A stretch of 64,000 nucleotides of DNA, taken from contig NZ_CVST01000012.1 in the NCBI RefSeq assembly GCF_001180225.1, positions 93,079 to 157,078 of the forward strand, given 5' to 3'. This DNA comes from Candidatus Pelagibacter communis (GTDB lineage Bacteria > Pseudomonadota > Alphaproteobacteria > Pelagibacterales > Pelagibacteraceae). Below, in pieces: positions 36,039 through 43,835 of the stretch; position 1 is the first letter of the stretch, and each line of letters starts with the position of its first letter. Below the pieces are notes generated by a model that did not search any database, had not been told where the DNA came from, and saw nothing but the letters and a program-made list of their open reading frames with translations. The translations under genes were made by a program, and so were the position numbers.

Positions 36039-36980
36039 ATGAAAAAATTCGTTTCAATTATAGTACCGTTATTAAATGAAGAAAGCTCTCTAAAGATAAC
36101 ATTTAATGAGTTGAGTATTATAAGGAAAGAACTTATCTCAAAATACAATTTTGAATTAATTTTTATAGATGATGGATCTGATGACGATACATTAAATATA
36201 CTTAATTCAATTGCTGAAAAAAATGATTTCGTCAAAGTATTATCTTTCACTAGAAATTTTGGACACCAATCAGCAATACTTGCTGGATATGAGTTTGCAA
36301 AAGGAGATTTTATAATTTCAATGGATGGAGATATGCAAGATCCTCCAAGTTTAATTATTGATATGTTGAAAAAAATAGAAAATACAGATGCCGAAGTAGT
36401 CTATGCAATTAGAGAAAAAAGGACTTCTGATATGTTTTTTAAAAAAAATTCAGCAAAAATTTTTTATAAATTCTTTAACTACTTAAGCTCTGAAAGTAAG
36501 TTGGAAAATGTTGGCGATTTCAGATTAATTACAAAAAAAGTATTAATTAAGATTTTAGAATTAAAAGAAAAAGAAATTTTTTTGAGAGGCATGATATCTT
36601 GGACAGGTTTTAAAAGTGAAAAAGTATTTTACGATAGGCCAAAAAGGATATCTGGTGAAACAAAATTTACTAACAAAAAAATGATAAACTTAGCATTAAA
36701 TGGCTTAATACAATTTTCATCTAAACCTTTAGAATTGACTTTTTTAATAGGTGTATTTATGGCTTTATTTAGTTTTTTATCAGGTCTAATAGTATTATTT
36801 ATTAAAATATTTACAGATATTTTTGTACCAGGCTTAGCATCTATAATTTTAGTTATAATATTTTTTTGTAGTATTCAGATATTCTTAATTGGTTTAATTG
36901 GAATTTATTTGAGTAAAATATTTAATCAGGTGAAAAAAAGACCAAGATTTTTAATTAAAACAAAAATAAACTTAGATTAA
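36039..36980 (+). CDS. Polyprenyl-phosphate glycosyltransferase (GtrB/DPM1-like GT2)
   Basis: A 313-residue GT2 enzyme. The catalytic domain has IIVPLLNEESSLKITF, FIDDGSDDDTLNIL (about 41-54), RNFGHQSAILAGYEFA and ISMDGDMQDPPSLI (about 91-104). MISWTGFKSEKVFYDRP and RISGETKFTNKKM complete the DPM1/GtrB signature. Two C-terminal membrane helices (about 230-260 and 268-295) anchor it. It would move a sugar from a nucleotide to undecaprenyl phosphate, giving a donor used at the periplasmic side by a GT-C enzyme such as the product of 34416-36020. It lies 18 bases after that gene and directly touches the radical SAM gene downstream. Confidence 0.9.
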   Translation: MKKFVSIIVPLLNEESSLKITFNELSIIRKELISKYNFELIFIDDGSDDDTLNILNSIAEKNDFVKVLSFTRNFGHQSAILAGYEFAKGDFIISMDGDMQDPPSLIIDMLKKIENTDAEVVYAIREKRTSDMFFKKNSAKIFYKFFNYLSSESKLENVGDFRLITKKVLIKILELKEKEIFLRGMISWTGFKSEKVFYDRPKRISGETKFTNKKMINLALNGLIQFSSKPLELTFLIGVFMALFSFLSGLIVLFIKIFTDIFVPGLASIILVIIFFCSIQIFLIGLIGIYLSKIFNQVKKRPRFLIKTKINLD

Positions 36981-38105
36981 ATGTTTTCAAAAAATTCTCT
37001 TATATCTTTAACTAAAGGTGCATTAATTCAGAATTCGCCAGTATATGTTCAATATTATATAACAGCCAGATGTAATTTGACATGTGAACAATGCAATATA
37101 ATTTATGCAAATGCTGATGTAGAGGAAATTTCAATAGATAAAATAAAAAAAATTGCTGATAATTTTTCAAAAATCAAGGTGGCAATTGTCCTGCTAACTG
37201 GGGGAGAGCCATTTGCGAGAAAAGATCTTCCTGAAATAATAAGAGAGTTTGAAATGAGAGGTATTCATGTAAGGATGCAAACAAATGGTTTAGCATCTGA
37301 GGAACAAATAGCAAAAGTAGTTGAATCGGGAGGAAAAGATATTTCGATTTCTTTAGACAGCTTAAATGGATTGATACAAGATAAAATTAATGGTGGCTTT
37401 AAAAAATCTTGGGATAGAGCAATAGACTCTATAGTTAACTTTAGTAAGTATTTACCAAAAAAAAACAGTTTTGCATCATTAGGATGTGTGATGTCTAAAA
37501 ATAATCTTGATGATATAAAAGATGTTATAGAGTTTGGTAGCAAAATTTCATGGCATACTTCATTGGTGCCCATTCATATTACAGAGCAAAGTGTTCCAAG
37601 GGGATTTAGGACATTTGATAAAAGTTTAAAATTTAACGAACATGAAATTGAAAAAGCTACTAAATTGATTGATGAAATAAGAGAAATGAGAAATAATGGT
37701 TATTTGCTTTATGATAGTGACCAATATTTAGATGATATAAAAAAATTTATATCTGGTAAAGAAATAACATGGAGAGATAAAAATCAAAAAATTTGCGACT
37801 CGCCAAATTTATATTTTGCTTTATTGCCAAATGGTGAATTTGCACCTTGTTGTGATTATAGATTGTCAAATGAATATTTTGCATACAATGATAATTTTCC
37901 AAGTATTTATAAAGATAGAAATTTCAGAAATGAGGTAAAATCAATTGTTAGTAAGTGTGATGGATGTATGTATGGTAGTTACCCAGAAATTTCAATATCA
38001 ATGAGATTTATGAAGGCAAAACTTCAAAGAGCAAAAAACGTTTTTTTTAAATTCACATCAAAAGAGATGGCCGCTTACAAAAGATTATGTATTGGAAATA
38101 ATTGA
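36981..38105 (+). CDS. Radical SAM protein with SPASM-like C-terminal cysteines
   Basis: A 374-residue radical SAM enzyme. TARCNLTCEQCNII carries the CxxxCxxC cluster (Cys about 31, 35 and 38), LLTGGEPFARKDLP (about 73-86) the GGEP motif, and MQTNGLAS and ISLDSLNG the SAM-binding strands. The C-terminal third has CDSPNLYF, LLPNGEFAPCCDYR and SKCDGCMYGSY, a SPASM/twitch-like set of cysteines for extra Fe-S clusters. Such proteins modify peptides, sugars or lipids. No precursor peptide is recognised, although a 114-residue unknown protein follows with a four-base overlap. It starts right after the GtrB-like stop. In a polysaccharide island, a sugar or lipid substrate seems as likely as a peptide. 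Confidence 0.85.
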   Translation: MFSKNSLISLTKGALIQNSPVYVQYYITARCNLTCEQCNIIYANADVEEISIDKIKKIADNFSKIKVAIVLLTGGEPFARKDLPEIIREFEMRGIHVRMQTNGLASEEQIAKVVESGGKDISISLDSLNGLIQDKINGGFKKSWDRAIDSIVNFSKYLPKKNSFASLGCVMSKNNLDDIKDVIEFGSKISWHTSLVPIHITEQSVPRGFRTFDKSLKFNEHEIEKATKLIDEIREMRNNGYLLYDSDQYLDDIKKFISGKEITWRDKNQKICDSPNLYFALLPNGEFAPCCDYRLSNEYFAYNDNFPSIYKDRNFRNEVKSIVSKCDGCMYGSYPEISISMRFMKAKLQRAKNVFFKFTSKEMAAYKRLCIGNN

Positions 38106-38446
38106 AAAGATTTTACAGAATAAAAATGCCAAAAAAAATAAGATTTGAAAGTTTTAAGTATCATTTTTTAAAAATATTATCAAAAACTATAAATGACCAA
38201 GTTGTTAGAAAATTTGATAAAGAAAAACTTATAAATAATATTAAATTTAAACCTATAGATAAAAGTGTGAAAGTAAGTTGGGAATATCCAAATTTAGGAG
38301 ATTGTATTTTTGATATTAAAAATGTTTATTTTTATCAGAGAGAAAATAATAAATTTAATGAAATTAAAGAAATAAAAAATAAAAATGATAAATATTTCAT
38401 TTCCTGTGTTAATATTTTTTTAGATAAAATAAATTTAAATGAATAA
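38102..38446 (+). CDS. Unknown small protein between radical SAM and methyltransferase genes
   Basis: A 114-residue protein of unknown function. It starts with TTG at 38102, overlapping the radical SAM stop, or with an in-frame ATG at 38126. It is basic at the N-terminus (MPKKIRFESFKYHFLK) and has a central VSWEYPNLGDCIFDIKN with a single conserved-looking cysteine. Its end is a mixed beta-rich part. No membrane helix, signal peptide or leader-core peptide pattern is visible. It overlaps the methyltransferase ATG by eight bases, so the three genes form a coupled unit. It could be an accessory or substrate-binding partner of the radical SAM enzyme, which is speculation from position. Confidence 0.6.
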   Translation: MKRFYRIKMPKKIRFESFKYHFLKILSKTINDQVVRKFDKEKLINNIKFKPIDKSVKVSWEYPNLGDCIFDIKNVYFYQRENNKFNEIKEIKNKNDKYFISCVNIFLDKINLNE

Positions 38447-39239
38447 TAAAATAAAAGAAGAACAAAAGTTTCATGATGAGTGGGCATCGTCTGAACAGGT
38501 TGAATTAATTGATCCTGTTGCTACTTGCGAAGCATGTACATCTCCAGAATTAAGATGGATTTTTAAAAAATTGGGAAGTTTGGAAAATAAAAAAGTTCTT
38601 GATATTGGATGTGGACTTGGAGAAGTAAGTGTTTATTTTGCACTTAAAAAAGCAGAGGTGTATTCAACAGATTTATCAATAAAAATGTTGAAAGCTACAA
38701 ATGAATTGGCAAAAAAATTTAATGTAAATTTAGAAACATTTCAATCGTCAGCTGAAGAAATTAACATAAGTGAAGACATAAAATTTGACATAATTTATTG
38801 TGGAAATTTACTCCATCATGTGAATATTGAAGAGACTATTCTAAGAATAAAAAAATTTCTAAAAAAAGATGGTATTTTTGTTAGTTGGGATCCTTATTAT
38901 TATAACCCAATAATTAATGTCTACAGAAAGATAGCATATAAAGTTAGGACAAAAGATGAAGTTCCTCTAAAAAATATTGATATTAAAATAATTCAATCAA
39001 ACTTCAGAAAAACAGAATTAAAATTTTTTTGGATAACCACTTTATTCATCTTTCTTTACATGTTTATCATACAAAGAAAAAATCCAAATAAGGTAAGATA
39101 CTGGAAAGATATTATTAAAGAACATAAGAGTTGGGAAAAAATATATTATCCATTAGAGGCAGTTGATAACTTCTTAATCAAATTATTTCCTTTTTTGAAA
39201 TATCTGACATGGAATGTGGCAATGATTTCAAAGAATTAA
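38439..39239 (+). CDS. Class I SAM-dependent methyltransferase (type 11)
   Basis: A 266-residue methyltransferase. KVLDIGCGLGEVSVYFA (about residues 52-68) is motif I, VYSTDLSIKML motif II, and FDIIYCGNLLHHVNIEET (about 108-125) the post-II region of UbiE/type 11 enzymes. An N-terminal stretch FHDEWASSEQVELID and CEACTSPELR is shared with methyltransferases of glycan loci. The C-terminal part contains a hydrophobic helix (FWITTLFIFLYMFII), unusual for a soluble methyltransferase and suggesting membrane contact. It is last in the operon with the radical SAM and unknown genes, and overlaps the convergent GT4 by four bases. Confidence 0.85.
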   Translation: MNNKIKEEQKFHDEWASSEQVELIDPVATCEACTSPELRWIFKKLGSLENKKVLDIGCGLGEVSVYFALKKAEVYSTDLSIKMLKATNELAKKFNVNLETFQSSAEEINISEDIKFDIIYCGNLLHHVNIEETILRIKKFLKKDGIFVSWDPYYYNPIINVYRKIAYKVRTKDEVPLKNIDIKIIQSNFRKTELKFFWITTLFIFLYMFIIQRKNPNKVRYWKDIIKEHKSWEKIYYPLEAVDNFLIKLFPFLKYLTWNVAMISKN

Positions 39240-40399
39240 TTTTTTGAAATTATTTTTTTTGAATAATCAATATATCGTTTTGCGTAATCCTCAAACGTAA
39301 ATTTACCTAAAACTTTTTGTCTGGCTTTTTTACCCATTAATGCAATTTTTTTTTTATTTTTAAAAGCAAACAATAATTTTTTTTTTATTTCATTAGTACT
39401 GAATGGTTTAATTATGAAACCATCAACACCATTTTTTATTACATCTTTTGACATTGTATTTAATGTGATTATAGCTGGTGTTTCATTTAACATTGATTGA
39501 ATTAAAGTAAGTGGCCCTCCATCTTGAGGAGAAGGATGACAGAAAATGTTAGAAAATTGATAAAATTTCTTTAATTCTTTAATATTTTTATGACCATGCA
39601 AAATAATATTCGGATTATTAATTCTATTTACCAAATTTTTAATATATTTTTCAGATTTTCCTACTAAATGTAATTTTGAATTTTTTAAATTTAAATCATT
39701 AAATGCATTAATTAAGTAAGGCAACCCTTTTCCAATTGTGATTCCACCCACATAGAGAATATTAAAATTATTTAGTTGTATTTTTTTTTTATTAAAATTA
39801 AAGTTTTTGGCATTTACTCCAACGGGGTTTAAAAAAAATTTATTTTTAATATTACGTTTATTAAAAGTTTTTTTAACAAAATTGGAAGTAATGGTAATTT
39901 TATCAACTAATTTATATTCTTCTTCCTCTCTCTTTATGCTTGAGCTCAATATTTTAGGATAATTTATGTTATATTTCTTGTACTCTTTTTGCATAATTTC
40001 ATTTTGGTCTTTAATATGAATTGATCCTTTTTCTATAAAAGTAAGTTTATTTTTATTCTTAATTTTTTTAAGAGTTTTTAGTGATACTGATGACCAACCT
40101 ATAAAAACATTAAAATTCTTTGGAATAATAAAAGAAACAATTAAATCATAAATTTCATTAAGAAAACCAATGAATATTCTTCGATATTTTAGTGGAAGAA
40201 TATTTATAGTTTTTCTTACTATTAACAAATAAGTTAAAGAAATTATTTTTTCTTTAGGAATATAATAATTTTTTTCTATAAAATTTTTAGGGTATGTTGT
40301 AATTAATTTTTTTAAACAATTTTTTTTATTTAATTCAGAAGCTAATTCTAGTGAGTGGAATCTATCTTTAGATGAAACAATAAAATTTATCTTTTTCAA
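39236..40399 (-). CDS. Glycosyltransferase family 4
   Basis: A 387-residue GT4 enzyme that starts with TTG at 40399, two bases after the gmd stop. The N-terminal domain contains FIGWSSVSLKTLKKIK and IEKGSIHIKDQNEIMQ, the same layout as the GT4 at 14629-15786. The donor domain has FNILYVGGITIGKGLPYLI (about 210-228), LHLVGKSEKY, IILHGHKNIKELKKFYQ and HPSPQDGGPLTLIQSMLNET, where the usual E-x7-E motif is changed to D and Q. The enzyme is paired with gmd, so a GDP-activated 6-deoxyhexose donor is plausible (inference). Confidence 0.85.
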   Translation of the reverse strand: MKKINFIVSSKDRFHSLELASELNKKNCLKKLITTYPKNFIEKNYYIPKEKIISLTYLLIVRKTINILPLKYRRIFIGFLNEIYDLIVSFIIPKNFNVFIGWSSVSLKTLKKIKNKNKLTFIEKGSIHIKDQNEIMQKEYKKYNINYPKILSSSIKREEEEYKLVDKITITSNFVKKTFNKRNIKNKFFLNPVGVNAKNFNFNKKKIQLNNFNILYVGGITIGKGLPYLINAFNDLNLKNSKLHLVGKSEKYIKNLVNRINNPNIILHGHKNIKELKKFYQFSNIFCHPSPQDGGPLTLIQSMLNETPAIITLNTMSKDVIKNGVDGFIIKPFSTNEIKKKLLFAFKNKKKIALMGKKARQKVLGKFTFEDYAKRYIDYSKKIISKN

Positions 40400-40401
40400 C
40401 T

Positions 40402-41421
40402 TTAATTTTTAATTAATTTTATATCATTTTCAATCATTTCAGACATAATATCTTGTATATTTTTTTTTGGTCTAAAATTAATTATTTTTTTTGATAATCT
40501 GTTATCTCCTTTAAGATTATCAACTTCATTGGGTCTAAAAAATTTTTTATTGATTTTTACAATCTTTCTTTTAGTTTTTTTATCAATACCATACTCGTTT
40601 TCATTTTTACCTTTCCAAATAATCTTTATTCCAACAATATTAAAAGATAACTCTATTAACCTTTTAATTGATATACTTTTTCCAGTTGAAACAACTAAAT
40701 CTACTGGATTTTTTAATTGAAGCATTTTCCACATTGCCTCTACATAGTCCTCGGCATGACCCCAATCTCTTTTTGATTTCAAATTACCCACTTCCAGTAC
40801 TGTATTTTTGTTACAAACAATATTTGCTACAGCTTTTGATACTTTTCTTGTAATAAAATTTTCACCTCTAAATTTACTTTCATGATTAAATAATATTCCA
40901 TTAACACAAAACATTTTGTATGATTCCCTGTAGCATTTAGTTATCCAATAACTATAAAGTTTTGCTACGCCATAAGGACTTTTTGGATAAAATGGTGTTT
41001 TTTCATTTTGTATTTTAGATACTCCACCAAATAATTCAGATGTAGAAGCTTGATAAAATTTTATTTTCTTATTTACATTTTTAATGGCCTCTAAAATGTT
41101 TAAGGTACCAATACCATCAACATTTGAAGTATACTCAGGTAAATCAAAACTTATACCAACATGACTTTGTGCGGCTAAATTATAAATCTCATTAGGTTTA
41201 ATTTTCTTTATTAAATTGAGAGTAGATATAGAGTCAGTAACATCTCCATAGTGCAGATCACAATTTTTTGTTTTATCAAAAAAAATTTCATCAATTCTTA
41301 AATTTTCGACTATCGAGTTTCGTCTTCTAACTCCATGAACAAAATAGCCTTTTTTTATAAGAAGTTTGGATAGATAATAACCATCTTGTCCTGTTACACC
41401 AAAAATTAATGCTTTTTTCAT
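40402..41421 (-). CDS. gmd: GDP-mannose 4,6-dehydratase
   Basis: A 339-residue SDR enzyme that turns GDP-mannose into GDP-4-keto-6-deoxymannose with bound NADP. GVTGQDGYYLSKLL (8-21) is the signature nucleotide loop, VHGVRRRNS follows, and YNLAAQSHVGISF precedes QASTSELFGG with the catalytic Thr/Ser. SPYGVAKLYSYW supplies Tyr and Lys. The segment FNHESKFRGENFITRKV corresponds to the usual FNHESPRRG, with KF in place of PR. The usual partner Fcl is a pseudogene at 42730, so the product may go to a different enzyme, such as the DegT aminotransferase at 22635. It heads a two-gene minus-strand unit with a GT4. Confidence 0.92.
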   Translation of the reverse strand: MKKALIFGVTGQDGYYLSKLLIKKGYFVHGVRRRNSIVENLRIDEIFFDKTKNCDLHYGDVTDSISTLNLIKKIKPNEIYNLAAQSHVGISFDLPEYTSNVDGIGTLNILEAIKNVNKKIKFYQASTSELFGGVSKIQNEKTPFYPKSPYGVAKLYSYWITKCYRESYKMFCVNGILFNHESKFRGENFITRKVSKAVANIVCNKNTVLEVGNLKSKRDWGHAEDYVEAMWKMLQLKNPVDLVVSTGKSISIKRLIELSFNIVGIKIIWKGKNENEYGIDKKTKRKIVKINKKFFRPNEVDNLKGDNRLSKKIINFRPKKNIQDIMSEMIENDIKLIKN

Positions 41422-41534
41422 ATGATTAATTTATCTCTACAACATTTTTATAAAAAATTAAACTTTTTTACATTTTTAATTAATTTAAGTATTAATCAAA
41501 ATCAGTTTACTTAATATAAAGTTAATTTCGTTTA
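41422..41534. promoter_or_regulatory. Divergent intergenic region gmd / SGNH gene
   Basis: A 113-base AT-rich spacer between the divergent gmd (minus) and SGNH gene (plus). It must carry outward promoters for both, but no hexamer pair can be singled out against the A/T background. I see no hairpin or operator-like palindrome. Confidence 0.3.
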
Positions 41535-42653
41535 ATGAAAAAAATATTTATTTTTTTTAGTTTTTTTATTTTTTATCTAATTGCAATAGAACTTATTATT
41601 CAACAAACTCAATTAACGTCAAAATTTGGATGGCAAAAAAAAAAATCATTAAGTGAAAGAATAGAAAATTATGAAAGTTCAAATTCCTTAAAAAAAATTG
41701 TTTTTATTGGAGATTCTATGATTGAACAATTTTTGGATAGCAATAAAAATATGATCGATATTTCAACTCAAAATTTTAACAAATCAAATTATGATTTTTT
41801 CAATTTTGGTTTTTCGGGTCAAGGAATACCTCATTATCTGAAAATCTTAACAAAAATTAATGATAAAGAGAAACCACATTCTGTATATATTTTTATTGAT
41901 AATGCATCAGACTTTTTAGATTATTATTTGGAAGCTATAGAAAAATCAAAAGAACGTAAAATAGATTATTCTTTAATAAGAGATATTGATGGAGATTCAT
42001 TCAATTTAAAAAATGTTTTAAAAAATTCAATTTTATTAAATTATATTTATAGACATTTTATCAAAAGATATTTGAAGGTTGATTTTGGAAATTCTTTAAA
42101 AAAAAATGTAGATTATCTGATTAAAACTTTAGATGTAGATGAAAAATATTATTTGAAAAATTTATCTGAGGTAAATGAAGAACTTTATTTAAATGCTCAA
42201 TCAGACATCAATAATTCTTTTTGGATGTCAATTTCATTAACTTTCAGGGAAATGAAAATTGAAAATCATTTAGGCTATGTTAAGAATAAAGATTTAATAG
42301 ATAGATTTATTATTGATGATTTCACTTATTTAACTAATTTTTGCAAAAAAAATTTAATTTCATGTAATATAGTTTTTCTAGAGGATCATTTGTATTTAGA
42401 CAGTAAGTATTCAAATTTTTATGAAAATTTAAATTTTGACTTTGATCATTCTCTAATTGGTACTAAAAACTATTATCAAAAATTGATTGAAGAATTTTTA
42501 AAAGATAAAAATATTTTCACTTACGATTTGTTAAATAATTTAAAAGTTGATGATTATCTTTATATTAAAAACGATCATCATTTTAATTATTTAGGTCATA
42601 AATTAGCATCAAAAAGATTATCAAAAATTTTTCATGATAAATATAGTGATTAG
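41535..42653 (+). CDS. SGNH/GDSL hydrolase-like protein
   Basis: A 372-residue protein with an N-terminal membrane anchor or signal (about residues 3-19) and an SGNH fold. IVFIGDSMIEQFLD (about 55-68) holds the nucleophilic serine, FNFGFSGQGIPHYL the block II glycine, and VYIFIDNASDFLDYY sits where block III usually carries Gly-x-Asn-Asp. Near the end, NDHHFNYLGHKLASKR (about 344-359) supplies an Asp-x-His-type dyad. It is the third such protein in this island and probably acts outside the cytoplasm on O-acetyl or other ester groups. It stands alone on its transcript, just upstream of the fcl remnant. Confidence 0.72.
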   Translation: MKKIFIFFSFFIFYLIAIELIIQQTQLTSKFGWQKKKSLSERIENYESSNSLKKIVFIGDSMIEQFLDSNKNMIDISTQNFNKSNYDFFNFGFSGQGIPHYLKILTKINDKEKPHSVYIFIDNASDFLDYYLEAIEKSKERKIDYSLIRDIDGDSFNLKNVLKNSILLNYIYRHFIKRYLKVDFGNSLKKNVDYLIKTLDVDEKYYLKNLSEVNEELYLNAQSDINNSFWMSISLTFREMKIENHLGYVKNKDLIDRFIIDDFTYLTNFCKKNLISCNIVFLEDHLYLDSKYSNFYENLNFDFDHSLIGTKNYYQKLIEEFLKDKNIFTYDLLNNLKVDDYLYIKNDHHFNYLGHKLASKRLSKIFHDKYSD

Positions 42654-42729
42654 TTTTTTTTAAAGCATAATATAAGATAATCTATTAAAGATATGATTAT
42701 TTATGAATTAAATAATATTTGATTATTAT

Positions 42730-43659
42730 ATGATTAGTAAAAGTTCAAAAATCTTTGTTGCTGGACATAAAGGTTTGGTTGGTTCTGCAATTTTAAGAAA
42801 ATTAAGAGAAAAAAAATATAAAAATATCTATGTAAAAAAAGAAATGAACTTGATTCAAAAAATTTTGAAAAAGTAAAGAATTATTTAAATAAAATCAAAC
42901 CTGATGCAGTTGTCTTAGCTGCAGCCAAAGTGGGTGGTATTCAAGCAAATAATAGTTTTGCAGCAGATTTTATTTATGAAAATTTAGAAATTCAAACAAA
43001 TGTAATTCACTCAAGTTATTTAGTTGATGTAAAAAACATAATTTTTTTAGGATCAAGCTGTGTTTATCCAAAATTTAGCAAACAGCCAATAAAAAAAAAT
43101 ATCTTTTATCTGGAATGTTAGAACCAACTAATGAACCTTACGCTATAGCAAAGATTGTAGGTGTAAAAATGTGCGAAAGTTATCACAAACAATATAAATT
43201 AAATTATAAATGTTTAATGCCATGTAATGCATATGGCCTTAATGATAGTTATGATCCTCTAAAGTCTCACTTTTTTTCAGCACTGATCAAAAAAATTGTT
43301 GATGCTATCAGATTTAGGCAAAAAAAATAAGTATTTGGGGTAACGGCAAACCATTAAGAGAATTAATTTATAGTGACGATATTGCGGATGCATGTTTATT
43401 TTTTTTAAAAAAAACTTCAAAAAGTTTGATTAATATTGGAACAGGTACTGACAAAAGTATCTCAGAATATGTACATCTAATTATGAAACACTTAGGTGTA
43501 AAATTTAAAATATCTTACTGAAAAAATAAACCCAATGGAACTATGAGAAAAGTTTTAGATGTTTCATTAGCCAAAAAATATGGTTGGAAACATAAAAACT
43601 CGCTTAAAAAGGGATTAACAATAACAATTAATGATTATACAAAAAGATACTTATTGTAG
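42730..43659 (+). pseudogene. fcl: GDP-L-fucose synthase, decayed (three frameshifts and a stop)
   Basis: The whole 930-base length matches the usual Fcl size, but the reading frame is broken. Segment 1 reads IFVAGHKGLVGSAILRKLRE (NADP loop). A one-base loss in the A-run near 42834-42840 leads to RNELDSKNFEKVKNYL, VLAAAKVGGIQANN and FLGSSCVYPK. A second loss in the nine-A run at 43091-43099 precedes LLSGMLEPTNEPYAIAKIVG, with the Tyr-Lys pair. A third loss at the A-run 43320-43327 precedes ISIWGNGKPLRELIYSDDIA. An in-frame TGA at 43519-43521 then interrupts the last part, after which PNGTMRKVLDVSLAKKYGW still reads. The intact enzyme would make GDP-L-fucose from the Gmd product. All three shifts go in the same direction. 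Confidence 0.88.
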
Positions 43660-43676
43660 TTTAAAATTTTTATTAA

Positions 43677-43704
43677 TTGACTTTGCTCTAAATTAAAATA
43701 TACA
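43677..43704 (+). promoter_or_regulatory. Sigma70-type promoter of the 5S rRNA gene
   Basis: TTGACT at 43677-43682 and TATACA at 43699-43704 are separated by 16 bases, close to the sigma70 consensus. The predicted start of transcription, about seven bases after the -10 box, falls at about 43710-43711, exactly the 5' end of the 5S rRNA. The match and position make this the best promoter call in the window. It implies that the orphan 5S is transcribed independently. Confidence 0.65.
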
Positions 43705-43709
43705 TCATG

Positions 43710-43827
43710 TGCCTGGTGATTATTGCGAAAGTGTAATACCCGATCCCATTCCGAACTCGGCAGTCAAGCCTTTCAGCGCCAATGGTACTTTGTCTTAAGA
43801 CACGGAAGAGTAGGACATTGCCAGGCA
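43710..43827 (+). rRNA. rrf: 5S ribosomal RNA
   Basis: The ends pair as helix I (TGCCTGG at 43710-43716 with CCAGGCA at 43821-43827). Inside are the universally conserved CCCGATCCCATTCCGAACTC around loop B/C (about 43739-43758) and the GGAAGAGTAGGAC end region. The length of 118 bases is normal. No 23S or 16S gene adjoins it; upstream lies the fcl remnant. In SAR11 the 5S is known to be separated from 16S-23S by hypervariable region 2, and this layout fits. A sugar epimerase starts only eight bases downstream with no terminator visible between them. Confidence 0.95.
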
Positions 43828-43835
43828 TATCTAAA

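Noticed and set aside
38102-38446. RiPP precursor peptide beside the radical SAM enzyme
   Set aside because: At 114 residues with no leader-core split, no repeated core residues and no peptidase or exporter next to it, the evidence for a peptide natural product is too weak.
42930-43330. Two separate small ORFs (63 and 71 residues) as genes
   Set aside because: Both are fragments of one decayed GDP-fucose synthase in neighbouring frames.
43782-43835. Upstream extension of the epimerase into the 5S gene
   Set aside because: The extra 18 codons are 5S rRNA sequence. The NAD-binding loop begins right after the ATG at 43836, so the later start is correct.
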